Positions 1 to 12,729 of a DNA stretch of 64,000 nucleotides are shown here, in pieces (the first letter of the stretch is position 1; every line of letters begins with the position of its first letter). This stretch comes from Bradyrhizobiaceae bacterium (GTDB lineage Bacteria; Pseudomonadota; Alphaproteobacteria; Rhizobiales; Xanthobacteraceae), in NCBI GenBank assembly GCA_020544565.1, contig CP078014.1:1370574-1434573 (forward strand). The letters are read 5' to 3'. The notes beneath the pieces were generated by a model. The model was not told the origin of the DNA. It saw only the letters and a list, made by a program, of their open reading frames with translations, and did no database searches. The position numbers were made by a program, and so were the translations under genes.

Positions 1-1666
1 TCAGCGAACCGCGGAAAAACTCCTCGACGCCGTGATGGCCGACGAACACCTCCTTGAACGGGAAGCCCGCGAGGATCGAGCCCGCCGCCAGCGCGCCGAG
101 CGGGATCAGCATCACATAGGGGCTCTCGCGCGCGGCCTCGTAGTGATGGCGGTCATGCGGCTCGCCGAAGAAGGTCTTGAAGATCAGACGCCACGAGTAG
201 AACGAGGTCAGGCAGGCCGCGATCACCGTGGCGAGGAACGCATAGAGCGCGAACGGGTTATGCGCGACATAGGCGGCCTCGATGATCGCGTCCTTCGAGA
301 AGTAGCCGGCGAACAGCGGGAAGCCGGTGAGCGCCAGGGTACCGATCACCATGGTGATGAAGGTGAAGGGGATGCGATCCTTCAACCCGCCCATGTTGCG
401 GATGTCCTGCTCGTGGTGCATCGCGTGGATCACCGAGCCCGCGCCGAGGAACAGCAGCGCCTTGAAGAAGGCGTGGGTGAACAGGTGGAACATGCCCACC
501 GAATAGGCCCCCGCCCCCATCGCCACGAACATGTAGCCGAGCTGCGAACAGGTCGAATAGGCGATGATGCGCTTGATGTCGTTCTGCACCAGGCCGACGG
601 TGGCCGCGAACAGCGCGGTGGTGCCGCCGATCAGCATGACGAACGCCTGCGCGTTCGGAGCAAGTTCGAACAGCGGCGACAGCCGCGCCACCATGAACAC
701 GCCAGCGGTCACCATGGTGGCGGCGTGGATCAGCGCCGACACCGGGGTCGGGCCCTCCATCGCATCCGGCAACCAGGTGTGCAGCAGGAACTGGGCCGAC
801 TTGCCCATCGCGCCCATGAACAGGAACAGGCAGGTCAGCGTCAGCGCATCGATGTCCCAGCGGAAGAAGTGGATGGTCTTGCCGGTCAGGCCGGGCGCCG
901 CGGCGAAGATGGTGTCGAAATCGACCGAGCCCACCAGCATGAAAATCGAGAAAATGCCGAGCAGGAAGCCGAAATCGCCGACACGGTTGACGACGAACGC
1001 CTTGATGGCGGCGGCGTTGGCGGACGGCTTCTGGAACCAGAACCCGATCAGCAGGTAGCTCGCGAGGCCGACGCCTTCCCAGCCGAAGAACATCTGCACC
1101 AGGTTGTCGGCGGTCACCAGCATCAGCATCATGAAGGTGAACAGCGACAGATAGGCCATGAACCGCGGCCGGTTCGGGTCTTCGTGCATGTAGCCGATGG
1201 AATAGAGGTGCACCAGCGACGACACCGACGTCACCACCACCAGCATCACGGCGGTCAGCGTGTCGACGCGCAGCGCCCAGTTCACGACGAGATCACCGGA
1301 GCCGATCCACGACAGAATCTGCACCCGCGCGTCGTGATGCATGAAGCCGACATCGACCAGCGTCACCCATGACAGCGCGGCGGACACCAGCAGCAGCGCC
1401 GTGGTGATGATCTCGGCCGCGCGCGAGCCCGCCGCCGGCGGCTCCACCGGACCATGATCGTCGTGGCCGTGATCGTCGTGCGCATGATCGCCATGGCCGT
1501 CGCCGGCGTGGTGATCGTGCGCGGCGCTGGCATGGGCGTGACCGGCATGCCCGTGGGCATGATCCATCTCGTCGCCGCATGGGTTGCGCCGATGCGCGCC
1601 GTAAAGCGTGATCGCGCCCGCGAGCAGCGCGCCGATCAGCGGCAGGAAAACGATGGCCTGAATCAT
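1..1666 (-). CDS. nuoL: NADH-quinone oxidoreductase subunit L (5' part of gene; C-terminus outside window)
   Basis: Membrane proton-pumping subunit of respiratory complex I, related to Mrp antiporters. The 555 visible residues carry the family's conserved core, including [23 protein letters not shown] and [19 protein letters not shown] motifs with the Lys and His proton-path residues, and many membrane helices. Translation starts [10 protein letters not shown], 7 bp after the nuoK stop. Odd point: residues 35-72, just after the first helix, form a loop with 14 His and many Asp ([12 protein letters not shown]..., DDHGHDDHG), absent from E. coli NuoL as I know it. The gene runs off the left edge, where nuoM and nuoN would be expected. 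Confidence 0.97.
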   Translation of the reverse strand, partial: MIQAIVFLPLIGALLAGAITLYGAHRRNPCGDEMDHAHGHAGHAHASAAHDHHAGDGHGDHAHDDHGHDDHGPVEPPAAGSRAAEIITTALLLVSAALSWVTLVDVGFMHHDARVQILSWIGSGDLVVNWALRVDTLTAVMLVVVTSVSSLVHLYSIGYMHEDPNRPRFMAYLSLFTFMMLMLVTADNLVQMFFGWEGVGLASYLLIGFWFQKPSANAAAIKAFVVNRVGDFGFLLGIFSIFMLVGSVDFDTIFAAAPGLTGKTIHFFRWDIDALTLTCLFLFMGAMGKSAQFLLHTWLPDAMEGPTPVSALIHAATMVTAGVFMVARLSPLFELAPNAQAFVMLIGGTTALFAATVGLVQNDIKRIIAYSTCSQLGYMFVAMGAGAYSVGMFHLFTHAFFKALLFLGAGSVIHAMHHEQDIRNMGGLKDRIPFTFITMVIGTLALTGFPLFAGYFSKDAIIEAAYVAHNPFALYAFLATVIAACLTSFYSWRLIFKTFFGEPHDRHHYEAARESPYVMLIPLGALAAGSILAGFPFKEVFVGHHGVEEFFRGSL

Positions 1667-1673
1667 TGTCCTG

Positions 1674-1982
1674 TCAGCCCTTCATCAGATTGATGTCCTC
1701 GACCGCGATCGACCCTCGATTGCGGAAGAACACCACCAGCACGGCGAGGCCGATCGCGGCCTCGGCGGCGGCGACCGTGAGCACCAGCAGCGCGAACACC
1801 TGCCCGACGATGTCGCCGAGGAACGACGAGAACGCTACGAGGTTGATGTTCACCGCCAGCAGAATGAGTTCGATCGACATCAGGATGACGATCACGTTCT
1901 TCCGGTTGAGGAAGATGCCGAGAATGCCCAGCGTGAACAGAATGGCGGCGACCGCGAGATAGTGTCCGAGACCGATCGTCAT
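1674..1982 (-). CDS. nuoK: NADH-quinone oxidoreductase subunit K
   Basis: Small membrane subunit (102 residues, the usual length) of complex I, homologous to MrpC. Three hydrophobic helices are visible. The conserved acidic residues of the family are present in helix 2 ([11 protein letters not shown]) and helix 3 ([10 protein letters not shown]), which line the proton path. Its ATG overlaps the nuoJ stop in an ATGA arrangement, so the two are translationally coupled. I chose the start that gives the canonical [12 protein letters not shown]-terminus; a longer reading frame upstream lies entirely within nuoJ. Confidence 0.97.
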   Translation of the reverse strand: MTIGLGHYLAVAAILFTLGILGIFLNRKNVIVILMSIELILLAVNINLVAFSSFLGDIVGQVFALLVLTVAAAEAAIGLAVLVVFFRNRGSIAVEDINLMKG

Positions 1983-2617
1983 CGCACCCACTCCCCGGAA
2001 TCCGCGTCCTGAAGCCCCTGCCCGGAGGCGACCTTGCGCACGCTCATCGCCGCATCCCTGCTCCGCGCGTTCTGCGCGCTGACGCTCTGCCGCTTCACGT
2101 GCGGCTTGTGGCGCAGCGTCAGCACGATGGCGCCGATCATGGCCACCAGCAGCACGAGGCCGGCGAGCTGAAAGTACGGCAGATAGCGCGTGTACAGCAC
2201 GAGGCCGAGCGCCTCGGTGTTGCTGACGCCGCCCGGGATCGGCGCGGTGATCGCCCGCACCATGCTCGGATTGATCGCCCACCCGCCCAGCACCAGCAGC
2301 AGTTCGGCGAGGAACACCGCGCCGATCAGGAGGCCGAACGGCAGGTAATTCAAAAAGCCCTGACGCAGCTCGGTGAAGTCCACGTCCAGCATCATGATGA
2401 CGAACAGGAACAGCACCGCCACCGCGCCGACATAGACCACGACCAGGATCATCGCCAGGAACTCGGCCCCGAGCAGCAGGAACAGTCCCGCCGCGTTGAC
2501 GAAGGCGAGGATCAGGAACAGCACCGAATGCACCGGGTTGCGCGCGGTTACGACCATGACCGCGGACGCAACGCAGATGCCGGAGAACAGATAGAAGAAG
2601 AGCGCGGGACCGATCAT
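1979..2617 (-). CDS. nuoJ: NADH-quinone oxidoreductase subunit J
   Basis: Membrane subunit of complex I (212 residues). It begins [13 protein letters not shown] and has five predicted helices, including the conserved [20 protein letters not shown] and [18 protein letters not shown] segments typical of NuoJ. The C-terminal 40 or so residues are polar and charged, a cytoplasmic tail. It lies 9 bp downstream of nuoI and overlaps nuoK by 4 bp. The order H-I-J-K-L matches other alphaproteobacterial operons. Confidence 0.97.
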   Translation of the reverse strand: MIGPALFFYLFSGICVASAVMVVTARNPVHSVLFLILAFVNAAGLFLLLGAEFLAMILVVVYVGAVAVLFLFVIMMLDVDFTELRQGFLNYLPFGLLIGAVFLAELLLVLGGWAINPSMVRAITAPIPGGVSNTEALGLVLYTRYLPYFQLAGLVLLVAMIGAIVLTLRHKPHVKRQSVSAQNARSRDAAMSVRKVASGQGLQDADSGEWVR

Positions 2618-2626
2618 GCTGTCACC

Positions 2627-3115
2627 TCACCGGTACGGCGCATCGAGTTCGATATTCTTCGCAATCTCGCGCTCCCAGCGGTCGCCGTTGGCGAGCAGTC
2701 TCGCCTTGTCATAGAAAAGCTCCTCGCGGGTTTCCGTCGCGAATTCGAAGTTCGGCCCCTCGACGATGGCCTCCACCGGGCACGCCTCCTGGCAGAACCC
2801 GCAATAGATGCACTTCACCATGTCGATGTCGTAGCGCACCGTGCGGCGGGTGCCGTCGTTGCGGCGCGGGCCGGCCTCGATGGTGATGGCCTGCGCCGGA
2901 CAGATCGCCTCGCACAGCTTGCAGGCGATGCAGCGCTCCTCGCCGTTGGGATAACGGCGCAACGCGTGCTCGCCGCGGAAGCGCGGAGAGATCGGACCCT
3001 TCTCGAAGGGATAATTCAGCGTCGGCTTCGGCTTGAAAAAGTAGCGCATGGCGAGCGCGAACGCCGCGACGAACTCTTTCAGCAGAAGCGAATTGGCTGT
3101 GCTTGCTATGCCCAT
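2627..3115 (-). CDS. nuoI: NADH-quinone oxidoreductase subunit I (2x[4Fe-4S] ferredoxin-like)
   Basis: Peripheral-arm subunit carrying clusters N6a and N6b, which pass electrons to NuoB/N2. Two complete ferredoxin motifs are visible: [12 protein letters not shown] starting at Cys62 and [12 protein letters not shown] starting at Cys102. At 162 residues it has the standard alphaproteobacterial length when started at MGIASTANS; an upstream in-frame extension of 15 residues has no family support and would overlap the nuoH end. It sits 10 bp after nuoH. Confidence 0.97.
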   Translation of the reverse strand: MGIASTANSLLLKEFVAAFALAMRYFFKPKPTLNYPFEKGPISPRFRGEHALRRYPNGEERCIACKLCEAICPAQAITIEAGPRRNDGTRRTVRYDIDMVKCIYCGFCQEACPVEAIVEGPNFEFATETREELFYDKARLLANGDRWEREIAKNIELDAPYR

Positions 3116-3125
3116 GACGATAACC

Positions 3126-4166
3126 TCATTTCGGAGCAAGCCCCCCGAATTGCAGAACACCGGCGACGATGACGACCATCGCCAGCGACAACGGCAGGAA
3201 CACCTTCCAGCCGAGCCGCATCAACTGATCGTAGCGGTAGCGCGGCACGATCGCCTTCGCCATCGCGATCAGGAAGAACATGAAGAACAGCTTCAGCGCG
3301 AACCAGATCACGCCCGGCACCCAGGTGAACGGCGCGAACGGGATCGGCGACAGCCAGCCGCCGAGGAACAGGATCGTCGCCAGCGCGCACATGGTGCAGA
3401 TCGCGACGTATTCGCCGAGCATGAACAGCAGATACGGCGTCGAGCCGTATTCGGTCATGAAGCCGGCGACCAGTTCGGATTCCGCTTCCACCAGATCGAA
3501 CGGCGGACGGTTGGTCTCCGCCAGCGCCGACACGTAGAACACCACGAACATCGGGAACAGCGGCAGCCAGTACCAGCCGAGCAGACCGAGCTTGGTATCC
3601 TGCGCCGCGACGATGGCCGACAGGTTCAGCGAGCCGACGCACAAGAGCACGGTGATGATGACGAAGCCGATGGAGACTTCGTAGGACACCATCTGCGCCG
3701 CCGAACGCAGCGAGGCGAGGAACGGATATTTCGAGTTCGACGACCAGCCGGCCATGATGATGCCGTAGATCGACAGCGACGAGATCGCGAAGATGTAGAG
3801 AATGCCGACATTGATATCGGCGATCACCCAGTTGAGATTGACCGGGATCACCGCCCACGCCGCCAGCGCCAGCACGCACGACACCAGCGGTGCCAGCAGG
3901 AACACGCCCTTGTTGGAGCCGGCCGGGATCGTCGGCTCCTTGAGCACGAACTTCAGAAGGTCGGCGAAGGATTGCAGCAGACCCCACGGGCCGACCACGT
4001 TGGGGCCGCGCCGGATCTGCACCGCCGCCCAGATCTTGCGGTCGGCGAGCAGGATGAAGGCGATGGCGACCAGCAACACCACGAGCAGCAGCACGCTCTG
4101 CGCCGCCATGATGATGATCGGCCACAGATAGCCGGTCCAAAGCTCGCTTGCGAAAAACTCGGTCAT
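3126..4166 (-). CDS. nuoH: NADH-quinone oxidoreductase subunit H
   Basis: Membrane subunit forming much of the quinone chamber of complex I. It has 346 residues and eight hydrophobic helices. The family signatures are present: [21 protein letters not shown] near residue 40, [20 protein letters not shown] near residue 205, and the adjacent TEYGS loop, where acidic residues couple quinone chemistry to proton movement. It lies 10 bp downstream of nuoG and the same distance upstream of nuoI. Confidence 0.97.
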   Translation of the reverse strand: MTEFFASELWTGYLWPIIIMAAQSVLLLVVLLVAIAFILLADRKIWAAVQIRRGPNVVGPWGLLQSFADLLKFVLKEPTIPAGSNKGVFLLAPLVSCVLALAAWAVIPVNLNWVIADINVGILYIFAISSLSIYGIIMAGWSSNSKYPFLASLRSAAQMVSYEVSIGFVIITVLLCVGSLNLSAIVAAQDTKLGLLGWYWLPLFPMFVVFYVSALAETNRPPFDLVEAESELVAGFMTEYGSTPYLLFMLGEYVAICTMCALATILFLGGWLSPIPFAPFTWVPGVIWFALKLFFMFFLIAMAKAIVPRYRYDQLMRLGWKVFLPLSLAMVVIVAGVLQFGGLAPK

Positions 4167-4176
4167 CGGATCACTT

Positions 4177-6252
4177 TTACTCCGCTGCCGTCAGAATCTG
4201 CCCGGCCGCGAGCCGGGAACATTCGGCCATCACGGCCGACGCCCGGGCGATCGGGTTGGTCAGGTAGAAATCGGCGACCGGGCTCGCGAACGCGCCCTTC
4301 TCGACTGAACCGCCGCGCGCCGCAAGCGCCTTCACGCCGGCGGCGTCCGCCGCCTGGATCTGGTCGATGCGCATCAGGTGCGGCGTCGCCTTGAACATCG
4401 CCTGCCGCAATTGCGCCAGCGAGTCGTAAGGCAGCTTCTTGCCCACCGCAGCGGACAGCGCGCGGATGATGGCCCAGTCCTCGCGCGCGTCACCCGGCGG
4501 GAACGCGGCGCGGTTGGCCATCTGCACGCGGCCTTCGAGATTGACATAGAGACCGGACTTCTCGGTGTAGGCCGCGCCCGGCAGGATGACGTCGGCGCGA
4601 TGGGCGCCACGGTCGCCATGGGTGCCGATATAGACCACGAAGGTGCCGTCGGCGGCAGCGATCTCGTCCGCGCCGAGCGAGAACAGCACGTCCAGCGCGC
4701 CGGGGTCCGCCATCTGCACGGCGGTCAGCCCGCCGGCGGCCGGCGCGAAGCCGATATCGAGCGCGCCGACCTGCGACGCCACCGAATGCAGCACGGCGAA
4801 GCCGTTCCAGCCGTCCTTGATCGCGCCGACATCGAGCGCAAGCTTGGCCACGGCAGCCAGCACCGCCGCGCCGTCGGCGCGCGCAGCCACGCCCGCCCCC
4901 ACCAGCACGATCGGATTCTTCGCACCTTTAAGAACCTCGGCGAAGGAATGCTTGCCGGCGGCGAGATCGGCCAGCGTCTCCGCGCCCGCGCCGAGATGCT
5001 CGTATTGATAGGTCAGATCGGCCTTTTCGCCGATGACGCCGACCTTGAGCGCGCCGGAGCGCCAGCGCTTGCGGATGCGGGCATTGACGATGACCGCTTC
5101 CTTGCGCGGATTGGCGCCGACGATCAGCAGCGCGTCGGCCTGATCAATACCGGCGATGGTCGGGTTGAAGATGTAGGAGGCACGGCCCGCCTTCGGATCG
5201 AAGGCCGCGCCGCTCTGGGTGGCGACGTTGCTTGATCCGAACTGCGCCACCAGATCCTTGAGCGCGAACATGTCCTCCACCGCGGCAAGATCGCCGGCGA
5301 TGGCGCCGATGCGCTTGCCGTCGACGCCCGCCACCCGCGCGGCGATGGCGGCGAACGCCTCCGGCCACGAGGCCGCGCGCAGCTTGCCGTTGTCGCGCAC
5401 ATAAGGACGGTCGAGGCGCTGGGTGCGCAGGCCATCGACGATGTGGCGCGTCTTGTCCGAAATCCACTCCTCGTTCACGTTCTCGTTGACGCGCGGCAGA
5501 ATGCGCATCACCTCGCGGCCGCGGGTATCGACGCGGATGGCCGAGCCGACCGCGTCCATCACGTCGACGGACTGGGTCTTGCCCAGCTCCCACGGACGCG
5601 CGGCAAACGCATACGGCTTCGAGGTCAACGCGCCGACCGGGCAGATATCGACGAGGTTGCCCTGCAGTTCGGAGGTCAACGCGCTTTCGAGATAGGTGGT
5701 GATCTCGACGTCCTCGCCACGGCCGATCAGGCCCATCTCCGGCACGCCGCACACCTCGGTGGAGAAGCGCACACAGCGGGTGCACTGGATGCAGCGGGTC
5801 ATTATGGTCTTGATGAGGACACCCATATACTTGTCCTCGACCGCGCGCTTGTTCTCGGCAAAGCGGGTGGTGTCGACGCCGTAGCCCATCGCCTGGTCCT
5901 GCAGGTCGCACTCGCCGCCCTGATCGCAGATCGGGCAATCGAGCGGATGGTTGATGAGCAGGAACTCCATCACGCCTTCGCGCGCCTTCTTCACCATCGG
6001 CGACTTGGTCTTCACCGACGGCAGTTCGCCGTTCGGGCCCGGGCGGCAGTCGCGCACGCCCCAGGCGCAGCTCGCCACCGGCTTCGGCGAGCCCGCGACT
6101 TCGACCAGACACATGCGGCAGTTGCCGGCGATGGACAGCCGCTCGTGATAGCAGAAGCGTGGAATCTCGGCGCCCGCCGCCTCGCACGCCTGCAGCAGCG
6201 TATACTCCGCCGGGACGTCGATCTCTTTGCCGTCGATGAGAATCTTGGTCAT
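4177..6252 (-). CDS. nuoG: NADH-quinone oxidoreductase subunit G
   Basis: Largest peripheral-arm subunit (691 residues). The N-terminus is a [2Fe-2S] ferredoxin domain ([16 protein letters not shown]), followed by the [18 protein letters not shown] motif that supplies His/Cys ligands to N5, and [10 protein letters not shown] for N4. The rest is a molybdopterin-oxidoreductase-like fold that no longer binds a cofactor in this family. It follows nuoF by 5 bp and precedes nuoH by 10 bp. Nothing is truncated; the length is that of alphaproteobacterial NuoG (shorter than the E. coli protein). Confidence 0.97.
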   Translation of the reverse strand: MTKILIDGKEIDVPAEYTLLQACEAAGAEIPRFCYHERLSIAGNCRMCLVEVAGSPKPVASCAWGVRDCRPGPNGELPSVKTKSPMVKKAREGVMEFLLINHPLDCPICDQGGECDLQDQAMGYGVDTTRFAENKRAVEDKYMGVLIKTIMTRCIQCTRCVRFSTEVCGVPEMGLIGRGEDVEITTYLESALTSELQGNLVDICPVGALTSKPYAFAARPWELGKTQSVDVMDAVGSAIRVDTRGREVMRILPRVNENVNEEWISDKTRHIVDGLRTQRLDRPYVRDNGKLRAASWPEAFAAIAARVAGVDGKRIGAIAGDLAAVEDMFALKDLVAQFGSSNVATQSGAAFDPKAGRASYIFNPTIAGIDQADALLIVGANPRKEAVIVNARIRKRWRSGALKVGVIGEKADLTYQYEHLGAGAETLADLAAGKHSFAEVLKGAKNPIVLVGAGVAARADGAAVLAAVAKLALDVGAIKDGWNGFAVLHSVASQVGALDIGFAPAAGGLTAVQMADPGALDVLFSLGADEIAAADGTFVVYIGTHGDRGAHRADVILPGAAYTEKSGLYVNLEGRVQMANRAAFPPGDAREDWAIIRALSAAVGKKLPYDSLAQLRQAMFKATPHLMRIDQIQAADAAGVKALAARGGSVEKGAFASPVADFYLTNPIARASAVMAECSRLAAGQILTAAE

Positions 6253-6257
6253 GACCC

Positions 6258-7583
<1,326 letters not shown>

Positions 7584-7593
7584 GATCGCTACC

Positions 7594-7773
7594 TTAAGAC
7601 CCTGAACGCTTGGATTGCTGATAGGCGAGCCCCGCCGCCATCGCCCCGAAGCCGATGGCCCAGAACACGGCGGACTGAAGTTCGGTTTTCAGGATGTAAT
7701 AGTTCAGCACAAAGATAAACGCCGCCGCCAAGACGCCGTGAAACGCCATGTGCTTGAGAAGCGCCGCGCTCAT
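7594..7773 (-). CDS. small membrane protein between nuoE and nuoF, function unknown
   Basis: A 59-residue protein (starts [11 protein letters not shown]) with two predicted membrane helices (about residues 10-27 and 34-52) and a basic C-terminus (QQSKRSGS). Its ATG overlaps the nuoE stop (ATGA) and its stop lies 10 bp before nuoF, so it is translated within the operon. I do not recognise the family. Extra small reading frames of unknown role are known inside nuo operons of Rhodobacter and Paracoccus, so it may be an accessory or assembly factor; that is inference only. Confidence 0.75.
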   Translation of the reverse strand: MSAALLKHMAFHGVLAAAFIFVLNYYILKTELQSAVFWAIGFGAMAAGLAYQQSKRSGS

Positions 7774-8537
7774 GAGGCACCTTTGGGCGGGTTCGTCGCG
7801 GTGGCGTCGCCCATCGGCGGCTTCGGCGCCGGACGTTCCTGCACGTTGGCGGCCTCGGTGGCCTTCTTCGGCTCGGCGTCCGTCAGCGCCGGCTGGGCGG
7901 GAGCGGACTTGCCCCCGTTGCCGTTTGTCGCGGAGGAATTCAGCGTGGTCGGGCCGGTGACGGGCGCGGCAAACTGGCGCGCGATCTGCGGGCCGGGCTT
8001 CGGCGGATTGCCGGAAGCGAAGCCGTCGAGCACCTTGTTGAGAAGCTCGGGCGTCAGATCCTCGTAAGTGTCCTTCCAGATCATCGCCATCGGCGCGTTC
8101 ACGCAGGCGCCCAGGCACTCGACCTCTTCCCACGAGAAATTGCCGTCCTCGGACAAGTGGAACGGCTCGTGATGGATGCGATTCTTGCAGACGTCGATCA
8201 GGTCCTTGGCGCCGCGCAGCATGCACGGCGTGGTGCCGCACACCTGGACGTGGGCCTTCTTGCCCACCGGCTGCAACTGGAACATAGTGTAGAAGGTGGC
8301 GATCTCCAGCACGCGGATGTGGGGCATGCCGAGCAGATCGGCGACGGCGCGGATCGCGACTTCCGACACCCAGCCGTCATGCTGCTCCTGCACCCGCCAC
8401 AGGATCGGGATCACCGCCGACTGCTGCCGCCCCGGCGGATACTTCTCCATCTGCGCCTTCGCCCAGGCGAGATTCTCCGCCGTGAACTCGAAGCTCGCGG
8501 GTTGCAGTTCTTTCGGGGCCAGTCGACGAACAGACAT
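7770..8537 (-). CDS. nuoE: NADH-quinone oxidoreductase subunit E
   Basis: Thioredoxin-fold subunit carrying the [2Fe-2S] cluster N1a. The four ligands are visible as VCGTTPC (C-x4-C) and ECLGAC (C-x3-C). The catalytic fold ends near residue 190; the remaining 60-70 residues are a low-complexity tail rich in Ala, Pro, Asn and Lys with no visible domain, making the protein 255 residues against about 166 in E. coli. It is coupled to the downstream small membrane protein by a 4-bp overlap. Confidence 0.96.
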   Translation of the reverse strand: MSVRRLAPKELQPASFEFTAENLAWAKAQMEKYPPGRQQSAVIPILWRVQEQHDGWVSEVAIRAVADLLGMPHIRVLEIATFYTMFQLQPVGKKAHVQVCGTTPCMLRGAKDLIDVCKNRIHHEPFHLSEDGNFSWEEVECLGACVNAPMAMIWKDTYEDLTPELLNKVLDGFASGNPPKPGPQIARQFAAPVTGPTTLNSSATNGNGGKSAPAQPALTDAEPKKATEAANVQERPAPKPPMGDATATNPPKGAS

Positions 8538-8602
8538 CGATCACGTCTTTCAGTTCATGGCGCGATGACGCGCGGCATCCGGGCGGGCAAGCGAAACAAC
8601 CC

Positions 8603-9826
8603 TCATCGGTCCACCTCGCCGAACACGATGTCGAGCGATCCGAGGATCGCCGACACGTCCGCCAGCAGATGGCCCTTGCAGATGAAATCCATCGCCTGAA
8701 GGTGGGCGAAGCCCGGCGCGCGGATCTTGCACTTGTACGGCTTGTTGGTGCCGTCGGCGACGAGGAACACGCCGAACTCGCCCTTGGGCGCTTCGACCGC
8801 GGCGTAAACCTCGCCGGCAGGAACGTGCACGCCCTCGGTGTAAAGCTTGAAGTGGTGGATCAGCCCTTCCATCGAGCGCTTCATCTCGCCCCGGCGCGGC
8901 GGCGTGATCTTGTTGTCCTCGATCACGACAGGCCCCTGCCCTTCGGGCTCGCGGAGCTTGCGGATACACTGCTTCATGATGTGCACCGACTGGCGCATCT
9001 CTTCCATGCGGATGCAGTAGCGGTCGTAGCAGTCGCCGTTCTTGCCGATGGGAATGTCGAAATCCATCTCGTCGTAGCATTCGTAGGGCTGCGCCTTGCG
9101 CAGGTCCCACGCCGCGCCCGAGCCGCGCACCATCACGCCGGAGAAGCCCCACTTCCAGGCGTCCTCCAGCGACACCACGCCGATATCGACGTTGCGCTGC
9201 TTGAAAATGCGGTTGTCGGTGAGCAGGACTTCGAGATCGTCCACGACTTGCAGGAACGGATCGCACCATGCCTCGATGTCGTCGATCAGCTTGGGCGGCA
9301 GATCCTGATGGACGCCGCCGATGCGGAAGAACGCCGCATGCATGCGCGAGCCGGAGGCGCGCTCGTAAAACACCATCAGCTTCTCGCGTTCCTCGAAGCC
9401 CCACAGCGGCGGCGTCAGCGCGCCGACGTCCATGGCCTGCGTGGTGACGTTGAGGAGATGCGACAGGATGCGGCCGATCTCGCTGTAGAGCACGCGGATC
9501 AACTGGCCGCGGCGCGGCACCTCGATGCCGAGCAACCTCTCCGCCGCGAGACAGAACGCATGTTCCTGATTCATCGGCGCGACGTAATCGAGCCGGTCGA
9601 AATACGGGATCGCCTGCAGATAGGTCTTCTGCTCGATCAGCTTCTCGGTGCCGCGATGCAGCAGGCCGATATGCGGATCGACGCGCTCGACCACCTCGCC
9701 GTCCAGCTCCAGCACAAGGCGCAGCACGCCGTGCGCCGCCGGATGCTGCGGGCCGAAGTTGATGGTGAAATTGCGCATGCCGGGAACTTCACCGACCGCT
9801 CCGCTGCCAATGACGTCGGTCATCAT
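8603..9826 (-). CDS. nuoD: NADH-quinone oxidoreductase subunit D
   Basis: 49-kDa subunit of complex I, descended from the large subunit of NiFe hydrogenases, forming the quinone site with NuoB. Conserved features: [14 protein letters not shown] near the N-terminus, [14 protein letters not shown], and the C-terminal DPVFGEVDR-like ending (here DIVFGEVDR). 407 residues. Two adjacent ATGs (9826 and 9823) are possible starts; the first overlaps the nuoC stop. It is a separate gene, not a nuoCD fusion. Confidence 0.97.
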   Translation of the reverse strand: MMTDVIGSGAVGEVPGMRNFTINFGPQHPAAHGVLRLVLELDGEVVERVDPHIGLLHRGTEKLIEQKTYLQAIPYFDRLDYVAPMNQEHAFCLAAERLLGIEVPRRGQLIRVLYSEIGRILSHLLNVTTQAMDVGALTPPLWGFEEREKLMVFYERASGSRMHAAFFRIGGVHQDLPPKLIDDIEAWCDPFLQVVDDLEVLLTDNRIFKQRNVDIGVVSLEDAWKWGFSGVMVRGSGAAWDLRKAQPYECYDEMDFDIPIGKNGDCYDRYCIRMEEMRQSVHIMKQCIRKLREPEGQGPVVIEDNKITPPRRGEMKRSMEGLIHHFKLYTEGVHVPAGEVYAAVEAPKGEFGVFLVADGTNKPYKCKIRAPGFAHLQAMDFICKGHLLADVSAILGSLDIVFGEVDR

Positions 9827-10470
9827 GCACCTGTCTTTGCAGGAGGCGTGGGCACTGAGGGCGCCTCGCCGCTTCTCTTCTCATCGCCCGGCAGCGGATA
9901 GTCCGCGCCTTCCCACGGCGAGAGAAAATCGAACTTGCGGAATTCCTGGTTGAGCCGGACCGGCTCGTAGACCACGCGCTTTTCCTGATCGTCGTAGCGG
10001 ACCTCGACGAATCCGGTGGTCGGGAAATCCTTGCGCAGCGGGTGGCCGTCGAAGCCGTAGTCGGTCAAGAGCCGCCGCATGTCAGGATGGCCGACGAAGA
10101 TCACGCCGTAGAGATCGTAGGTCTCGCGCTCGAACCAGTCCGCGCCCGGAAACACCGAGATGATCGACGGCACCTGCGTGGTCTCGTTCGCTTCGCCGCA
10201 CAGCCGCACGCGAGCGTTCAGCACCGGCGACAGGAAATGATAGATCACATCGAAGCGGTTCTCGCGGCCGGGATAATCCACCGCCGTGACATCGGTGATG
10301 TTGACGAAGCGGAAGCGCGGATCGTAGCGCAGCGTGCGCACGACCTCGACGATCCTGTCGATGTTTACCGTGACCGCGAGCTGGCCGAAGGCCACCGCGT
10401 GACCAAGCGCCGCCCCCGGCAGCGCAGCCACAATGGTCTCACCAAGGGCATTGAGTTTGGCGTCATCCAT
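9823..10470 (-). CDS. nuoC: NADH-quinone oxidoreductase subunit C
   Basis: 30-kDa peripheral subunit (215 residues) that docks to NuoD. The signature [20 protein letters not shown] (about residues 114-133) and the following [16 protein letters not shown] segment are diagnostic. The start at MDDAKLNAL gives the normal length; further upstream the frame runs into nuoB. The C-terminus ends in a Pro/Ala-rich tail. It lies 20 bp after nuoB and overlaps nuoD by 4 bp. Confidence 0.97.
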   Translation of the reverse strand: MDDAKLNALGETIVAALPGAALGHAVAFGQLAVTVNIDRIVEVVRTLRYDPRFRFVNITDVTAVDYPGRENRFDVIYHFLSPVLNARVRLCGEANETTQVPSIISVFPGADWFERETYDLYGVIFVGHPDMRRLLTDYGFDGHPLRKDFPTTGFVEVRYDDQEKRVVYEPVRLNQEFRKFDFLSPWEGADYPLPGDEKRSGEAPSVPTPPAKTGA

Positions 10471-10490
10471 GGGCGTACCCGTTCGCAGCC

Positions 10491-11084
10491 TTACCGTTCG
10501 ATGGTGCCGGTGCGCCGGATTTTCTTCTGCAGCAGCAGCACGCCGTAAAGCAGCGCTTCCGCCGTCGGAGGACAGCCCGGAACATAGATATCGACGGGCA
10601 CGATGCGGTCGCAGCCGCGCACCACCGAATACGAATAGTGATAGTAGCCGCCGCCATTGGCGCACGACCCCATCGAGATCACATAGCGCGGCTCCGGCAT
10701 CTGGTCATAGACTTTGCGCAAAGCCGGAGCCATTTTATTGGTCAGCGTGCCCGCGACGATCATGACGTCGGACTGGCGCGGCGAGGCGCGCGGTGCGAAG
10801 CCGAAGCGCTCGACGTCGTAGCGCGGCATCGACACCTGCATCATTTCGACCGCGCAACACGCCAGACCGAACGTCATCCACATCAGCGAGCCGGTGCGCG
10901 CCCAGGTGATGAGGTCATCGGCGGCGGCGACGAAAAAGCCCTTGTCGGACAGTTCGTTGTTGATTTCCAGAAAGTACCTGTCGTCCGCGCCGACCGGCTG
11001 GCCGGTGCGCGGATCGATGATCCCGGTCGCGGCCTGCGACACCGCAGGCTGGCGGACGGGGGCCGGAGTCGGGCTCAATCCCAT
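10491..11084 (-). CDS. nuoB: NADH-quinone oxidoreductase subunit B
   Basis: Carries the terminal cluster N2 that reduces quinone. The ligand motifs [18 protein letters not shown] and VPGCPP are intact. I place the start at [11 protein letters not shown] because a GGGAG ribosome site lies 9 bases upstream; an earlier in-frame ATG at 11105 would lengthen the overlap with nuoA. The chosen start overlaps the nuoA stop by 10 bp. Residues 1-40 are a variable Pro/Ala-rich leader before the conserved core. Confidence 0.96.
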   Translation of the reverse strand: MGLSPTPAPVRQPAVSQAATGIIDPRTGQPVGADDRYFLEINNELSDKGFFVAAADDLITWARTGSLMWMTFGLACCAVEMMQVSMPRYDVERFGFAPRASPRQSDVMIVAGTLTNKMAPALRKVYDQMPEPRYVISMGSCANGGGYYHYSYSVVRGCDRIVPVDIYVPGCPPTAEALLYGVLLLQKKIRRTGTIER

Positions 11085-11452
11085 TCGAGCGCTCCCTTTT
11101 TCCACTCATACGCAAAGCCGACCGTGAGCACGCCGAGAAACACCATCATCGACCAGAAACCGGCGAGGCCGAGCTTGCCGAACGCCACCGCCCACGGAAA
11201 CAGGAAGGCCACTTCGAGGTCGAAGATGATGAAGAGGATGGCGACCAGATAGAATCGCACATCGAACTTCATGCGGGCGTCGTCGAAAGCGTTGAAGCCG
11301 CACTCGTAGGCGGACAGCTTTTCCGGATCGGGCTGCTGATAGGCCACGAGGAAGGGCGCTACCAGAAGCGCCAGGCCGATCACGGTGGCCACTCCTATGA
11401 ATACCACAAGTGGCAGGTAATCCTGCAAAATTCCGCCCACGCCGAGCCTCAT
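11075..11452 (-). CDS. nuoA: NADH-quinone oxidoreductase subunit A
   Basis: First gene of the operon: a 125-residue membrane subunit with three helices. The conserved loop [20 protein letters not shown], whose Cys is part of the quinone-site active/deactive switch in the family, is complete, as is the [14 protein letters not shown] helix. The ATG at 11452 gives [14 protein letters not shown]; there is no strong ribosome site, so the start is less sure than the rest. Upstream (11453-11637) about 185 bp separate it from the dehydrogenase gene and should hold the nuo promoter, though I could not pin one. Confidence 0.95.
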   Translation of the reverse strand: MRLGVGGILQDYLPLVVFIGVATVIGLALLVAPFLVAYQQPDPEKLSAYECGFNAFDDARMKFDVRFYLVAILFIIFDLEVAFLFPWAVAFGKLGLAGFWSMMVFLGVLTVGFAYEWKKGALEWD

Positions 11453-11637
11453 CCTGACCGATCCCGTCCCGCGGATTCGCGGAACCTTAGAATGGGTCGA
11501 AGGGATAGCGCAGCGCAGCAGAGAGGGCAAGACAAGCCGCCGCGGCGGGCCGCGAGACCTCCCAGCCCTGCATGGGAGACCACCCTTTGCGTGGCGGCGG
11601 CGGCGGCCGGCCGGTGCCCGCCCGCCCGGACCGTCTC

Positions 11638-12729
11638 TTACGACAGCAGCCGGGCGATCTCCTTGCCACACGCCACCGTGTCGGCCTTGCCACCAAGGTC
11701 GCGGGTCCGCAGCCGCTCGTCGGCCAGCACGGTCTCGATGGCCGTGACGATGGCCCGCCCGGCCTCGGGCTCCCCGAGATGATCCAGCATCATCGCCGCC
11801 GACCAGATCTGGCCGACCGGATTGGCGATCCCCTGCCCGGCGATATCCGGCGCGGAACCATGGACCGGCTCGAACAGCGAGGGAAACTTGCGTTCCGGAT
11901 TGAGGCTGCCGGAAGGGGCGATACCGATGGTTCCGGTGCAGGCCGGGCCAAGGTCGGACAGGATGTCCCCGAACAAGTTCGAGCCCACCACCACGTCAAA
12001 CCAGTCCGGATGCAGCACGAAATTCGCGGCTAGAATATCAATATGATATTTGTCCCACTTCACGCCGGGATAAGCCTTGGCCATCTCCTCCACCCGCTCG
12101 TCCCAATAGGGCATCGTGATCGAGATACCGTTGGACTTGGTGGCCGAGGTCAGGTGCTTCTTCGGCCGGCCCTGGGCGAGATCGAAGGCGAACTTCAGGA
12201 TGCGGTCCACGCCGGTGCGCGACATGACGCTTTCCTGAACCACCACCTCGCGGTCGGTGCCCGGAAACATGCGGCCGCCGATGGACGAATACTCGCCCTC
12301 GGTGTTCTCGCGCACGACGAAAAAGTCGATATCGCCCGGCTTGCGGCCCGCCAGCGGCGACTTCACGCCGGGCATCAACCGCACCGGGCGCAGGTTCACA
12401 TACTGGTCGAACTCCCGGCGGAACTGGATCAGCGATCCCCACAGCGAAATGTGGTCCGGCAGAATCGCAGGCATGCCGACCGCGCCGAAGAAAATCGCGT
12501 CATGGCCGCCGATCTGGGCCTTCCAGTCGTCCGGCATCATCTGACCGTGCTTCTGGTAATAGTCGCAGGAAGCGAAATCGAAGCTGTCGAGCGTCAGTTC
12601 GAAATTGAACTTTTTCGCCGCCGCTTCCAGCACCCGCAGCCCTTCCGGCACCACTTCCTTGCCGATGCCGTCGCCGGGAATCACCGCCAGCCTGTAGGTC
12701 CTGTTCGTTCCGGTTCGTGCGGCAGACAT
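11638..12729 (-). CDS. tartrate / D-malate dehydrogenase, isocitrate-isopropylmalate dehydrogenase family
   Basis: NAD-dependent beta-decarboxylating dehydrogenase of 363 residues. The family signature [20 protein letters not shown] is present, with the N-terminal [10 protein letters not shown] and the metal-binding Asp residues ([16 protein letters not shown]). Substrate-loop details ([20 protein letters not shown]) resemble TtuC/DmlA tartrate and D-malate dehydrogenases rather than LeuB, which carries RPVKV-type motifs after a different helix. No Leu-pathway genes are nearby, supporting this reading. It is transcribed toward nuoA but has its own start context. Exact substrate is uncertain. 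Confidence 0.85.
   Translation of the reverse strand: MSAARTGTNRTYRLAVIPGDGIGKEVVPEGLRVLEAAAKKFNFELTLDSFDFASCDYYQKHGQMMPDDWKAQIGGHDAIFFGAVGMPAILPDHISLWGSLIQFRREFDQYVNLRPVRLMPGVKSPLAGRKPGDIDFFVVRENTEGEYSSIGGRMFPGTDREVVVQESVMSRTGVDRILKFAFDLAQGRPKKHLTSATKSNGISITMPYWDERVEEMAKAYPGVKWDKYHIDILAANFVLHPDWFDVVVGSNLFGDILSDLGPACTGTIGIAPSGSLNPERKFPSLFEPVHGSAPDIAGQGIANPVGQIWSAAMMLDHLGEPEAGRAIVTAIETVLADERLRTRDLGGKADTVACGKEIARLLS

Noticed and set aside
32..1372. Long plus-strand reading frame opposite nuoL
   Set aside because: It is an antisense shadow of nuoL: composition is high in His, Arg, Asp and Glu with no domain, and the GC-rich third positions of nuoL explain its openness.
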